Positions 48,680 to 56,549 of a DNA stretch of 64,000 nucleotides are shown piece after piece (position 1 is the first letter of the stretch; every line of letters starts with the position of its first letter). Both the position numbers and the translations under genes were made by a program. The stretch is taken from the NCBI GenBank assembly GCA_035295985.1, contig DATHBT010000101.1, positions 1 through 64,000 on the forward strand. The letters run 5' to 3'. The notes beneath the pieces are model-generated. The model made no database searches, was not told where the DNA came from, and saw nothing but the letters and a program-made list of their open reading frames with translations. The stretch is from JAIVGV01 sp035295985. GTDB taxonomy: Bacteria > Acidobacteriota > Blastocatellia > Pyrinomonadales > Pyrinomonadaceae.

Positions 48680-48726
48680 CGGCAAAAACGAAAAGCCGCA
48701 ACCTGAACCTTCAAAGGTCAAGTTGC
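48680..48726 (-). terminator. intrinsic terminator closing the cargo cassette
   Basis: On the minus strand, arms GCAACTTGACCTT and AAGGTTCAGGTTGC (48698-48726) form a stem with one bulge, followed by the U-rich GGCTTTTCGTTTTTG (48680-48697). It stops transcription of the two minus-strand cargo genes before the tail chaperone gene. Confidence 0.75.
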
Positions 48727-48800
48727 GACTTACAGCACAGCTAAGAGGTCGCCCCGCGGTAAGGCACAGCCAAGAGCGCGGTAGTGCTATACTAACACAA

Positions 48801-49532
48801 CTAGAACGCGGCGGCGGCGTTATTTTGATCCAAGCTCAAAGAATTTTGCCCTCCCCTGATCTCCACTGGCACATTCCAGATCGCAAAGCCCCGCCGCGTA
48901 CCCGACATGCCGTAAACCCAATAACGCCCCGGCGGCACGTCCGCAAACTGCGCGCGGCCTTGAAAGTCTGTGGTCACAGAGAATTTGGTGTGTGTTCTGA
49001 CGGCAAATTCGGCAGCTTCAATCTGTGCGTCGCGTGAGGTGGGGTAGCGCGACCTGATCGCGTAAGTTGATAGCACGCCGATCCCGCCGTCGGCGCGTAG
49101 GCCGGCTGCACTCATCAACTTCTCGGCATCTTCGTCTAACAGGTGGAACTCAGTACGGGCGACGGGTTGGTTCCCGCCCATCTTGTAGATGATGCCGGCC
49201 TCTATCAAGAGCGTGCCGGAGGTAGGCTGCGCGGCCGTTGTGGGTGCTAGAACTGCGGGCCTGTCACCGAAGGAAATCGCCTCTATGTTTTCAAGAGGCA
49301 GTGCGAGCGGGCTGCCGGCGACTTCAAGATGCAAAGTCTTCGCGTCGGCGCGAGAGAACGTGCCCGTGACAGTCTCGCCGCCTTTCAACGCGACGGTTAC
49401 TTTGTGCGACGGCGCGGGTTGTTCGGCTACTTGAGGTTGGGGGCGGGACGGCACACGGCCGCGGGGCTGGCCCTGCGCGAAACTGTGAATAGAGAGAACG
49501 GTTGTGAAAGCCGCGGCGAGTAGATATTTCAT
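48801..49532 (-). CDS. signal-peptide protein inside the prophage
   Basis: A 243-residue protein with a signal peptide (MKYLLAAAFTTVLSIHSFAQ) and a Pro-rich leader. Residues about 45-90 look like a small SH3/LSm-like barrel (KVTVALKGGETVTGTFSRAD). The C-terminal part (TDFQGRAQFADVPPGRYWVYG) is a carboxypeptidase-regulatory-like sandwich typical of host envelope proteins. A secreted host-like protein here suggests lysogenic conversion. It starts 9 bases after the stop of the upstream nuclease gene, with a terminator following its own stop. Confidence 0.8.
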   Translation of the reverse strand: MKYLLAAAFTTVLSIHSFAQGQPRGRVPSRPQPQVAEQPAPSHKVTVALKGGETVTGTFSRADAKTLHLEVAGSPLALPLENIEAISFGDRPAVLAPTTAAQPTSGTLLIEAGIIYKMGGNQPVARTEFHLLDEDAEKLMSAAGLRADGGIGVLSTYAIRSRYPTSRDAQIEAAEFAVRTHTKFSVTTDFQGRAQFADVPPGRYWVYGMSGTRRGFAIWNVPVEIRGGQNSLSLDQNNAAAAF

Positions 49533-49541
49533 GGCGCGAGG

Positions 49542-50654
49542 TTACTCCTGATCTGATTCCGATGCTGACTCCGAGGATGGCAACTCCTTTTTCCCGGCTG
49601 CGCGCTCATAGAACGCAAGTAAACGCTTCATCTTGTCACCGTATTTGTAGATGTCGTTTAGAGAATCAATCGGTATCCGCTCCTCTTTCTTATTCTCATC
49701 GAAGATGCCAATCTGCTTGCGCGCCCGGTTGAAATGCAGGCGGGCTATCGGCTTGCGGTTGTTGTCGTCTAAGAGGATGCCCATGTAACTCTGCGTGTCG
49801 CGGTGGGCGATCCTGTCAGGATCGACCTGCTCGCGCAAGATCGACTTGACGATGTAAAAGCCCTCCAACTCCTCCTCAGTGGTTACTACCAGCCCCCCGG
49901 CCTCTTCTGACTCTAGATCGTCCGAGACAGTCGGCGCGGCGTGTCCTGACATCGCAGACTTGAGCCTATAATCGATGCGTTCGTTGATGAGCTGATGGAA
50001 GCTCCGCGCCGTGATCTGTGCGAAGTATTCCCGCCGTCCTTGGGTTAGCGCGCCGTTGAACACCTTAGAGGCGCAGAACTTCACGAATTCGTCTGAGGGG
50101 TGCTCAAGTTGTTCGGCCAGCAGCCGCTTGATCTCGCGCGTGTACTTGAGATCGCCTGCCGTGGTCATCATCTCGTCCAAGTTGAAGGCGGGCTTGGTCA
50201 GCTTCTTTAACTCGCCAACGACCGTCTCGTTCAGGTCAAGCATATCGACCTCAAGGAATGGCTTCTCGTCCATCTTGTTCGGGGCTTCCAGATCGGTGAA
50301 GAAGCGGTACACCACGCCGTTCGTGAGCACCCCGATCTTGGCCTCGGTCGTCGCGAAGTAGCGGAACAGTTGTGAGGCGTGTTTGATATTGAGGTCTGCG
50401 CCACAATGCTTGACCTCGAATAGCATTATGATTTGACCCTCTTTTTTAATCGCATAATCGACCTTCTCGCCTTTCTTGATGCCCACGTCCGCGATGAACT
50501 CCGGCACGACTTCCGTGGGGTCGAAGATGTCGTAGCCGAGAATCTGGATGAAGGGCATGACGAGGGCGTTCTTGGTCGCCTCTTCCGTCTGTAGCAGATC
50601 GCACAGCGCGGGAACTTTCGCGGCCAACGCTTTGAGGTGATCGATGAAGTCCAT
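49542..50654 (-). CDS. HsdR_N/type IV restriction-like nuclease
   Basis: A 370-residue soluble protein with the N-terminal HsdR domain and a PD-(D/E)XK active site: D66 in GEKVDYAI, then E80-V-K82 in MLFEVKHCG. The C-terminal region (EEELEGFYIVKSILREQVDPD, ARLHFNRARKQIGIFDE) matches the COG4748 predicted restriction endonucleases. No methylase or specificity subunit accompanies it, so it could cut modified or foreign DNA by itself, a plausible superinfection-exclusion gene. It is part of a cargo cassette, divergent from the HNH gene. Confidence 0.88.
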   Translation of the reverse strand: MDFIDHLKALAAKVPALCDLLQTEEATKNALVMPFIQILGYDIFDPTEVVPEFIADVGIKKGEKVDYAIKKEGQIIMLFEVKHCGADLNIKHASQLFRYFATTEAKIGVLTNGVVYRFFTDLEAPNKMDEKPFLEVDMLDLNETVVGELKKLTKPAFNLDEMMTTAGDLKYTREIKRLLAEQLEHPSDEFVKFCASKVFNGALTQGRREYFAQITARSFHQLINERIDYRLKSAMSGHAAPTVSDDLESEEAGGLVVTTEEELEGFYIVKSILREQVDPDRIAHRDTQSYMGILLDDNNRKPIARLHFNRARKQIGIFDENKKEERIPIDSLNDIYKYGDKMKRLLAFYERAAGKKELPSSESASESDQE

Positions 50655-50713
50655 CTTGTCCGCCTATCGTGAGTGAGATCGGAACGAGCCGGGGCGTGGA
50701 TGCTACCAGATCG

Positions 50714-50722
50714 TGCTATAAT
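50714..50722 (+). promoter_or_regulatory. extended -10 promoter of the HNH gene
   Basis: TGCTATAAT at 50714-50722 is a perfect TGnTATAAT. It lies between the divergent nuclease and HNH genes and supports the HNH start at 50807, because it falls inside the longer open frame that begins at 50669. Confidence 0.7.
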
Positions 50723-50806
50723 CCTGCAAAAGAAATGCTCCCGCGCCGTGCCACCGGCCGAGAGCGTGGACGAACCGATTCCGGGTTAAAGAAGATCGAT
50801 CCGACG

Positions 50807-52087
50807 ATGGATAGCTTATCACAACCCATCACTGCACACCCTTCCCCTCTAACAGCGGCAAACTGTGAACAATGCGGGAAACCCTTCAAACCGCAGCCGC
50901 GTGGTAAGACTCGCGCACCCGCGCGCTTCTGCTCGCGGGCTTGTTACTACGCCGCAACGCCTCGCAGCCGCGAGATAAAAACTTGCCTAAAGTGCCAAGG
51001 GGAGTTTGAAGTTAAACAGAGTCATGCCGAACGAAGGCGTTACTGCTCCTATGCATGCATGGGGGCGGCCTACAAAGAACAAACTGGCGCGGCTAACCAC
51101 AACTTTAGAGGCCGCAAGCAGGAATACACTTGCGCGGCCTGCGGAGAGGTGTTCCAAAGCTATCCGTCCAGAAGTAAGAACCTTCGATTCTGTAGCCGTG
51201 AGTGCAGGGGGGCGGGAATAACTCTCACCTGTCAAGGCTGCGGCGTCATATACCGCAAGCCGCCCTCACGATCCGGTTCGCGCTATTGTAGTCAAACTTG
51301 CAAGCATAAGTTCGCGCGCACCAGTGCACCCTCTACCCCTCGAACAAAAGCCTGCGCACGTTGCGGAAAGTGCTTTCACGTTCCGCCCTCAGAATTTGCT
51401 AAGACTAAGTTTTGTTCTCACGCCTGCGCCTACCCACCCCGAACTATAAATTGTGAAACGTGCGGTAAGTTAATCAATCGGCCACGCCTCGCTCAAAGGT
51501 ATTGCAATCGGGCTTGCGTGCCGATCCGAAGTTTTGAGCGACCCTGCGATAGATGTGGGGAGTCATTTTTAGTGGAACCTTCGCAAGCTAATACTGCTCG
51601 GTTTTGTAGTCGAGATTGCCAAAACCAACGAATATTAAAAGACTGTGCCTTTTGCGGGGCGATTATGGAAGTTGTTCCGACACGAGCTGATGTGCAGAGA
51701 TTTTGCGATCTGAAATGCTATGCCAAATGGCAAAGCGTTTATAAAGTTGGCGAGAACAGCCCCTCTTGGACTGGCGGGAAGCGGGCTGCTTGGGCTAGAA
51801 GCCGCGTGCGACGTGGCGCGGCTATAAAGGCAACAATCACTGAGAACATCAGTCGCACCCATGTGATATTAACTTACGGACACCACTGTTACATTTGCAA
51901 TCGCGCCCTTACGCGAAGGGAAATATCAATTGATCATGTAATCCCCCTATCTCGCGGGGGTAGCCACACCTTAGATAATCTTCGGGTATGCTGTAAGTCA
52001 TGCAATTCTCGAAAGTACAATAGGTTACTCTCTGAGTTCGTCTCCCTACTCCCACTCGACTACTTCGCCCGCCGCGTCACCTCTTAG
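50807..52087 (+). CDS. HNH endonuclease with eight zinc-finger-like repeats
   Basis: A 426-residue protein. About residues 20-320 are eight repeats of CxxC ... (F/Y)CSxxC: CEQC/FCSRAC, CLKC/YCSYAC, CAAC/FCSREC, CQGC/YCSQTC, CARC/FCSHAC, CETC/YCNRAC, CDRC/FCSRDC, CAFC/FCDLKC. A C-terminal HNH domain follows (CYICNRAL, ISIDHVIPLSRGG, DNLRVCCKSCNSRK). The array probably reads DNA and the HNH cuts it, as in homing endonucleases. GC is visibly lower than in neighbouring phage genes, which suggests recent arrival. The gene is opposite in direction to the structural block. Confidence 0.9.
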   Translation: MDSLSQPITAHPSPLTAANCEQCGKPFKPQPRGKTRAPARFCSRACYYAATPRSREIKTCLKCQGEFEVKQSHAERRRYCSYACMGAAYKEQTGAANHNFRGRKQEYTCAACGEVFQSYPSRSKNLRFCSRECRGAGITLTCQGCGVIYRKPPSRSGSRYCSQTCKHKFARTSAPSTPRTKACARCGKCFHVPPSEFAKTKFCSHACAYPPRTINCETCGKLINRPRLAQRYCNRACVPIRSFERPCDRCGESFLVEPSQANTARFCSRDCQNQRILKDCAFCGAIMEVVPTRADVQRFCDLKCYAKWQSVYKVGENSPSWTGGKRAAWARSRVRRGAAIKATITENISRTHVILTYGHHCYICNRALTRREISIDHVIPLSRGGSHTLDNLRVCCKSCNSRKYNRLLSEFVSLLPLDYFARRVTS

Positions 52088-52295
52088 GCTCGACCGTGCA
52101 CTCGGCGGCGATGTCGGCAATGGGCGGAAGCTCGTAGCCCGGTTGGGGCGTCAGTACCCACTTCACTTCAACGACTCGGCCCTTGCCGTGCTTCTGTAGC
52201 ATGTAGTGGCTGACTGCTTCCATGAGTTCGTTAGAGTCTAGGGTGAACACTTCCACTGCGTGCCCCCCTTCGTGCCCGTTGCCACTTTCGCTCAT
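52077..52295 (-). CDS. small phage protein, unknown
   Basis: A 72-residue protein (MSESGNGHEGGHAVEVFTLDSNELMEAV ... RVVEVKWVLTPQPGYELPP). Its 3' end overlaps the convergent HNH gene by 11 bases. ATG at 52295 is preferred to the upstream start at 52319. No family is recognised. Confidence 0.6.
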   Translation of the reverse strand: MSESGNGHEGGHAVEVFTLDSNELMEAVSHYMLQKHGKGRVVEVKWVLTPQPGYELPPIADIAAECTVEPKR

Positions 52296-52352
52296 GGCGC
52301 ACAGGATAATTCTACCCAAACGGAAAGGGCAAGGGGCGGGCTACGCGAGGCG

Positions 52353-52952
52353 TCACAGCGGCCCCGCGTACTGCCGCATCAGCACGGGGAAATTATGCCG
52401 GTTGTACCCCTGCCTCTCGACTTCAAACCTCTTCTGATCAAACCTCACTTTATGCCATGTCTCGTCAACCGGGTCGAAAAGGAAAAAGGGTAAATGTAGC
52501 CTGTGGTGGGCGCGGAATGCATTGAACTCTTCCCAATCAATCAGACTGCGGTTGACGGGCGCGGCTTCAAACCCGACAACGGCCGAGGAGTTTTTATACC
52601 TCACATTCGCCGTCACGCCGTCCTCGGCCAAGCTGACTAAAGCCGCCTCTTCATCGATCCTCTTGAAGCCCCAATTTAAAATTGTCGGAAACGTTCCGTA
52701 AACCGTGAGCGGGGCCGTGTCCTCTGCCGACCCCGCGTCCGTCGCCGTCACAGTCACCTGCCTGAACTCGTTCGCCACTTCGAGGTAAACGACCGTGAGG
52801 AAGTCCGTGCCGTTATAGACCGTGCGGGGGCTGTCGTCGGAGAGCAGCGTGCCGGAGTTGGCCGACCACACGGCGGGCACGTCCGAGGTGAACTGCGGGA
52901 TCGGAATCTCGCCGTAGCGATGAATACTCTTGTTGGCGGTGATGTTCGGCAT
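52353..52952 (-). CDS. minor tail protein with Ig-like domain
   Basis: A 199-residue protein. The N-terminal half (WSANSGTLLSDDSPRTVYNG, RQVTVTATDAGSAEDTAPL) resembles an Ig-like beta-sandwich. The C-terminal half (SLIDWEEFNAFRAHHRLHLPFFLFDPVDETWHKVRFD) has the INW..F..F pattern of siphophage minor tail proteins. It follows the tail-tube gene and a small linker gene. The role is inferred from position and motif. Confidence 0.7.
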   Translation of the reverse strand: MPNITANKSIHRYGEIPIPQFTSDVPAVWSANSGTLLSDDSPRTVYNGTDFLTVVYLEVANEFRQVTVTATDAGSAEDTAPLTVYGTFPTILNWGFKRIDEEAALVSLAEDGVTANVRYKNSSAVVGFEAAPVNRSLIDWEEFNAFRAHHRLHLPFFLFDPVDETWHKVRFDQKRFEVERQGYNRHNFPVLMRQYAGPL

Positions 52953-53019
52953 CTTAAAAAACAGGGGCAGGGCACGTCCGGCCCCGCCCCGTTAAATCAA
53001 CCTCACACGAAAGACAGTT

Positions 53020-53511
53020 TTACGGCGTGTCGGCCTTCGGGCGGCGGGGCGTTTTGGCGGGCTGCGGGGTGGGCGGTGAAGAACTTTCGCCGCTCGTCCT
53101 GGCATCGGCCAAAGGCGGCTCTGCGGAAGTGCCAGCCGTGGCGTCCGCAGTCGCGCTGGCGTCGGCCGTCCCGCCGTCTGCGGCTTCACCCGATGCCGAC
53201 CCTTCGCCCGCCTCTTCGGCTTCGGGCGCGGGCATGATGACCACGCCCCCCTCGCCGGCCGTGACGCGGAACGTAGCAGGCATATTTGCGGCAGCGTCGG
53301 CCGTCGTGGCTTCCGCCCGCGCCCGCCTCTCCCTGTCCCGCTTGCGGTCGGCACGCGCCTCGGCCTCGCGCAAGTCGTGCAGGGTGACGCCTTCGGCGAC
53401 TTCGATCTCGCGCGCCGGGCGGCGGCCCGCCTCCCTCCGCACCCGCGCCAGATGGTCGGCGCTAACGGTGAACTCTTTCGGCGCGACTTCCCTCTCCACC
53501 TCTTTGGACAT
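53020..53511 (-). CDS. low-complexity phage protein
   Basis: A 163-residue protein. A basic helical first half (DHLARVRREAGRRPAREIEV, EAEARADRKRDRERRARAE) is followed by Ala/Gly/Ser/Glu low-complexity sequence. It lies between tail tube and minor tail genes. It may be a tail-associated linker or chaperone; nothing more can be shown. Confidence 0.5.
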   Translation of the reverse strand: MSKEVEREVAPKEFTVSADHLARVRREAGRRPAREIEVAEGVTLHDLREAEARADRKRDRERRARAEATTADAAANMPATFRVTAGEGGVVIMPAPEAEEAGEGSASGEAADGGTADASATADATAGTSAEPPLADARTSGESSSPPTPQPAKTPRRPKADTP

Positions 53512-53523
53512 CAGCACACCCCT

Positions 53524-54597
53524 TTAGTTGAAGGTCACGCCGCCGTCGTTGCGGACGCGGAACAGGAAGCGCCGGCCCGTGACGGGGTCGGGCTTGACGA
53601 AGAAATCGAGGTTGAGCGTGGCGAAGCCGTTGAAGTTGCCGCGGCCGATGGTGCGGAGCTGCACTAGCGGCGCGACGACCTCGAGCTCGTGGTAGTGAGT
53701 CGCCGTGATCTTGTCGCCCCGGAACAAATAGGTGAGGTTCGCCAGGGGCGTGCGGTTCAGTATGTAGCTGAGTTCATCGAAGTCGGTGTCGTCGCCGTAA
53801 ATCTGGATTCCCGCCTCGAATCCGCGCGGCCCGCGGTTGGCGTACTTCGAGATCGTCCCCGTCGCGTAGTCGTTGTCGGCGAAAGGCGTGTCGCCGGGCA
53901 GGGTCGGCACGTCTATGTTGTTCGTGAAGTAAGCCCGGCCTGAGATCAGCCGTCCGGTCGCGGCGTAGTCGCGCGGAACGCCGTCGTTGAAGGTCACGCG
54001 ACAGCCCGCCGGGTGCATGTACTCGTATTCTTCGGCTTCGGGCATCGTGAAGCCGCCGACGATGTCGCCCAGGGGTACGAAGCCCCCAAGGTTGATCAAC
54101 TCGGACTCGAAGCGCACGGGGTCGCCGCCCGAAAAGATCAGCCCGAAGGAGTTGACGAGCATGGAGGGCCAGAGGAAGCGGCGGCCCCCGTCCTCCGAAA
54201 CCATCGTCGTGGCGACCGGCGTAGTGCCTTCGGACTTCTTCTGCATCCCGGCCGAGGCGTCCCACACGGCCCCGGCGGAGACCACCGCGTTCGTCACCGT
54301 GCCGCCCGCGCCGCGCAGTAGCAGCCGGGCCGCCATCTGTGTGTTCGCCTTGCCGCTAACGGGGATGCGAAAAGGGGGCCAACGGTGGAGGCGCAGTTCC
54401 GTCCCGGCCCTGTCCTCATCGCCCGCGCCGATCTGATCGGAGTCGTCGATGTATTCGGGGGTGGGGACGGGGAAAGGCGCGTTGTCCATCCGCGCGCCGA
54501 GGAAGTCGGCGTCGTCCCTGGAGTAGGTAGCGAGGTCGGTTTGCCGATCTTCGGAGATCGCCACGGTCACTGTGGTGTCTAGGTATTTATCGCCCAT
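53524..54597 (-). CDS. major tail (tube) protein
   Basis: A 357-residue protein of alternating beta sequence (KYLDTTVTVAISEDRQTDLATYS ... HYHELEVVAPLVQLRTIGRGNFNGFATLNLDFFVKP). It lies between the connector genes and the tail chaperone, the standard tube-protein position. It forms hexamer rings around the tape measure in relatives. GGAG is upstream of the ATG. Confidence 0.75.
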   Translation of the reverse strand: MGDKYLDTTVTVAISEDRQTDLATYSRDDADFLGARMDNAPFPVPTPEYIDDSDQIGAGDEDRAGTELRLHRWPPFRIPVSGKANTQMAARLLLRGAGGTVTNAVVSAGAVWDASAGMQKKSEGTTPVATTMVSEDGGRRFLWPSMLVNSFGLIFSGGDPVRFESELINLGGFVPLGDIVGGFTMPEAEEYEYMHPAGCRVTFNDGVPRDYAATGRLISGRAYFTNNIDVPTLPGDTPFADNDYATGTISKYANRGPRGFEAGIQIYGDDTDFDELSYILNRTPLANLTYLFRGDKITATHYHELEVVAPLVQLRTIGRGNFNGFATLNLDFFVKPDPVTGRRFLFRVRNDGGVTFN

Positions 54598-54612
54598 CCT
54601 GATCTCCTCACT

Positions 54613-55158
54613 TCATCCCGTGTGCAACGGGTGCAGCCCGACCACCAGTTCGCCGCGCCCCCGGTGGATGACGCTCTCTCCCATGCGCCCCAACGCGACC
54701 CTCATGTGCAAGTTGTAGTGGCGACCGATCTTCCCTATCCCGGTGAAATCGGGGTCTGAGGCCAGCGCCCACTGCACCCGCATGATTTCATCTCTCAGCC
54801 GCGCCTCCGATCCGCCCCCCTCGCCGTAGTCGTGCGAATAAAAGACCTGCACCTGATAGGTGAGTTTGGTCTGGAGGTCGTGAACGCCCGTATCCTTCTC
54901 CGGCTCGGCCCCGGCGAACGTGACGACCCACGCGTGGATGCGCTTGTCGTCGTTCTCGTCCTTGTCGGCGTCCGAGAGGAGCGAGGCCGCCCACCGCGCC
55001 TCGTCCAAGTTCACCGGGTCTTGCGTGAGCACCTTCGCCAGAACCACGTCCGGCGCTTCCCCCTCACCTTCGACCGTGACGGCCGCCTCGATGATCTCGG
55101 CGATGCGCCCTTGCACGTCCGCCGCGAGTTTGGGGTATGCGTCGGCGTCGAACGGCAT
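54613..55158 (-). CDS. tail-terminator/head-tail connector protein
   Basis: A 181-residue protein (RIAEIIEAAVTVEGEG ... KLTYQVQVFYSHDYGEGGGSEA ... ESVIHRGRGELVVGLHPL). The size and position before the tube gene fit a tail terminator that caps the tail before head joining. It overlaps the upstream stop by one base. The role is inferred from synteny. Confidence 0.6.
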   Translation of the reverse strand: MPFDADAYPKLAADVQGRIAEIIEAAVTVEGEGEAPDVVLAKVLTQDPVNLDEARWAASLLSDADKDENDDKRIHAWVVTFAGAEPEKDTGVHDLQTKLTYQVQVFYSHDYGEGGGSEARLRDEIMRVQWALASDPDFTGIGKIGRHYNLHMRVALGRMGESVIHRGRGELVVGLHPLHTG

Positions 55159-55520
55159 CAGCCCTCAACCTTCTGCCCGGCCCCGTCCAAGGCGGCCCGT
55201 ATGTCGGGGTCGGCCTTCCGCAAGCCTTCCTCGGCCGCGCGCCGGCCGACGTAGTCGTAGTTGCCGCCGCGCCCGCGCTTGATCCAGCCTGAGTAGTGCA
55301 CGCTATCAATGGTTGCCGTCGCCCCGTCGCCCGTCACGGTAAACTCGGCCAGCCCTACGGATTCCAGATATGTGCCCGTGCGGATGACGCGCAAATCACG
55401 GATTCCGCCCTGCCACCCGTGCTCGACCGCCGGGACAACCTCATCGCGCAGCCACGCCGGGCTGAAAGCGGCGAGGATGTCCGGGCCGATGCGATCCGTG
55501 TTCTGGGTAATCTGGCTCAC
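55158..55520 (-). CDS. HK97-gp10-like neck protein
   Basis: A 120-residue protein (RIGPDILAAFSPAWLRDEVVPAVEHGW ... DSVHYSGWIKRGRGGNYDYVGR). The VHYSGWIxxG pattern is typical of gp10-like neck proteins that bridge connector and tail. It overlaps the upstream stop by four bases. Confidence 0.65.
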   Translation of the reverse strand: MSQITQNTDRIGPDILAAFSPAWLRDEVVPAVEHGWQGGIRDLRVIRTGTYLESVGLAEFTVTGDGATATIDSVHYSGWIKRGRGGNYDYVGRRAAEEGLRKADPDIRAALDGAGQKVEG

Positions 55521-55897
55521 GGTTCAGGTTCGGGGTCGGGCGGGAAGTGGCGCTTACCCGTCGGCAAGACAAACGCGCGATAAAACTGCTCGTCTGCCGC
55601 CGGCCGCGTTGAATCGTCCTGCACGGCGAGCAGTTGGTTGTTCCACACGCCGTCGTCTGAGTTTGTGATGAGCAGGTACGCCACCTCGGCGAGGCCATCG
55701 GCGAGGCCAGCGATCTCGATGTACGCGCCGGGGGCGACCCGGTTGGCGTGCGGCGGGCCGAAACCCGACGCCAGCGTGTCAATGATCGTCTTGTCGGATT
55801 TCAGGAGGTGTAGCCGCGCGTCCTCACCTAACAGCACCTTCCGTTCGGCGTCGAAGCCGCGCGCGTAAGCCTTCGAGATTTGCGCTACCGCACTCAA
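55517..55897 (-). CDS. head-tail joining protein
   Basis: A 126-residue protein (QISKAYARGFDAERKVLLGEDARL ... NRVAPGAYIEIAGLADGLAEVAYLL). Four-base overlaps on both sides place it in a tight head-tail connector run. The family is not certain. Confidence 0.55.
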   Translation of the reverse strand: MSAVAQISKAYARGFDAERKVLLGEDARLHLLKSDKTIIDTLASGFGPPHANRVAPGAYIEIAGLADGLAEVAYLLITNSDDGVWNNQLLAVQDDSTRPAADEQFYRAFVLPTGKRHFPPDPEPEP

Positions 55898-56241
55898 AAG
55901 TAAGTCACCGCCGGCACGCTGTAAGACCCGCGCGCGTCGCCGACGACTTCCGCGCCAACCGCCCCGGTCAGGCCGTAGCGGGTGCGGACGCGGTAGCGGA
56001 CTTCGGCGCGCAGATCGGAGGCTTTCATCTTCACCTTGCCGTCAAGGTCGGCGTGGTTGCCCCGCACGTCCGCGTTCCATTCCTCAATGTCCGCGAGCGT
56101 GGCCGCCCACTTCGCGTCTGCCTCCCCTTGCGTCGCCCCGCCCGAAATCAGCCCGGCGACGAGGGAATAGGAGTTCTCCCCCATCACCTCGCGGGCGAGT
56201 TCGATCTGGGCCGGGGTCAGCGTCTGTGTGGGCGTGGGCAC
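55894..56241 (-). CDS. head-tail connector (gp6-like)
   Basis: A 115-residue mostly helical protein (LTPAQIELAREVMGENSYSLVAGLISGG ... KASDLRAEVRYRVRTRYGL). The size and location after the capsid gene fit gp6-like connector proteins. It overlaps the next gene by four bases. Confidence 0.6.
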   Translation of the reverse strand: MPTPTQTLTPAQIELAREVMGENSYSLVAGLISGGATQGEADAKWAATLADIEEWNADVRGNHADLDGKVKMKASDLRAEVRYRVRTRYGLTGAVGAEVVGDARGSYSVPAVTYF

Positions 56242-56244
56242 GGG

Positions 56245-56538
56245 CTACCCCTTCACTTCTGCCTTCTTTGCGGCCTTCTTCGTCGCGCTGTTGTTCGCCT
56301 CTTCGTGGGCCTCGCCAGCCGCCTCGAACTCCCCTTCCCGGCCCTTAGCCCCGTAGGGGGCGACGCCGAAGCCGGTGATTGCCCCGCGCTCCGCGAGGCG
56401 GTCGCGCTGCGCCTTCGGCAGCTTCGAGACCTCGTCCTCGTCCGTCAGCGTGCGGGGCCGCCCCGTGATCCGGCCCTGTTCGTTTCGGACGGCGGGGACT
56501 CGCACCCCGCGCGTTACTTCTCTAGGGTCTTTCGGCAT
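56245..56538 (-). CDS. small phage protein after capsid gene
   Basis: A 97-residue charged protein (MPKDPREVTRGVRVPAVRNEQ ... SATKKAAKKAEVKG), probably disordered. It lies between the capsid and connector genes. There is no recognised family. Confidence 0.55.
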   Translation of the reverse strand: MPKDPREVTRGVRVPAVRNEQGRITGRPRTLTDEDEVSKLPKAQRDRLAERGAITGFGVAPYGAKGREGEFEAAGEAHEEANNSATKKAAKKAEVKG

Positions 56539-56549
56539 GACTCCTCCCG

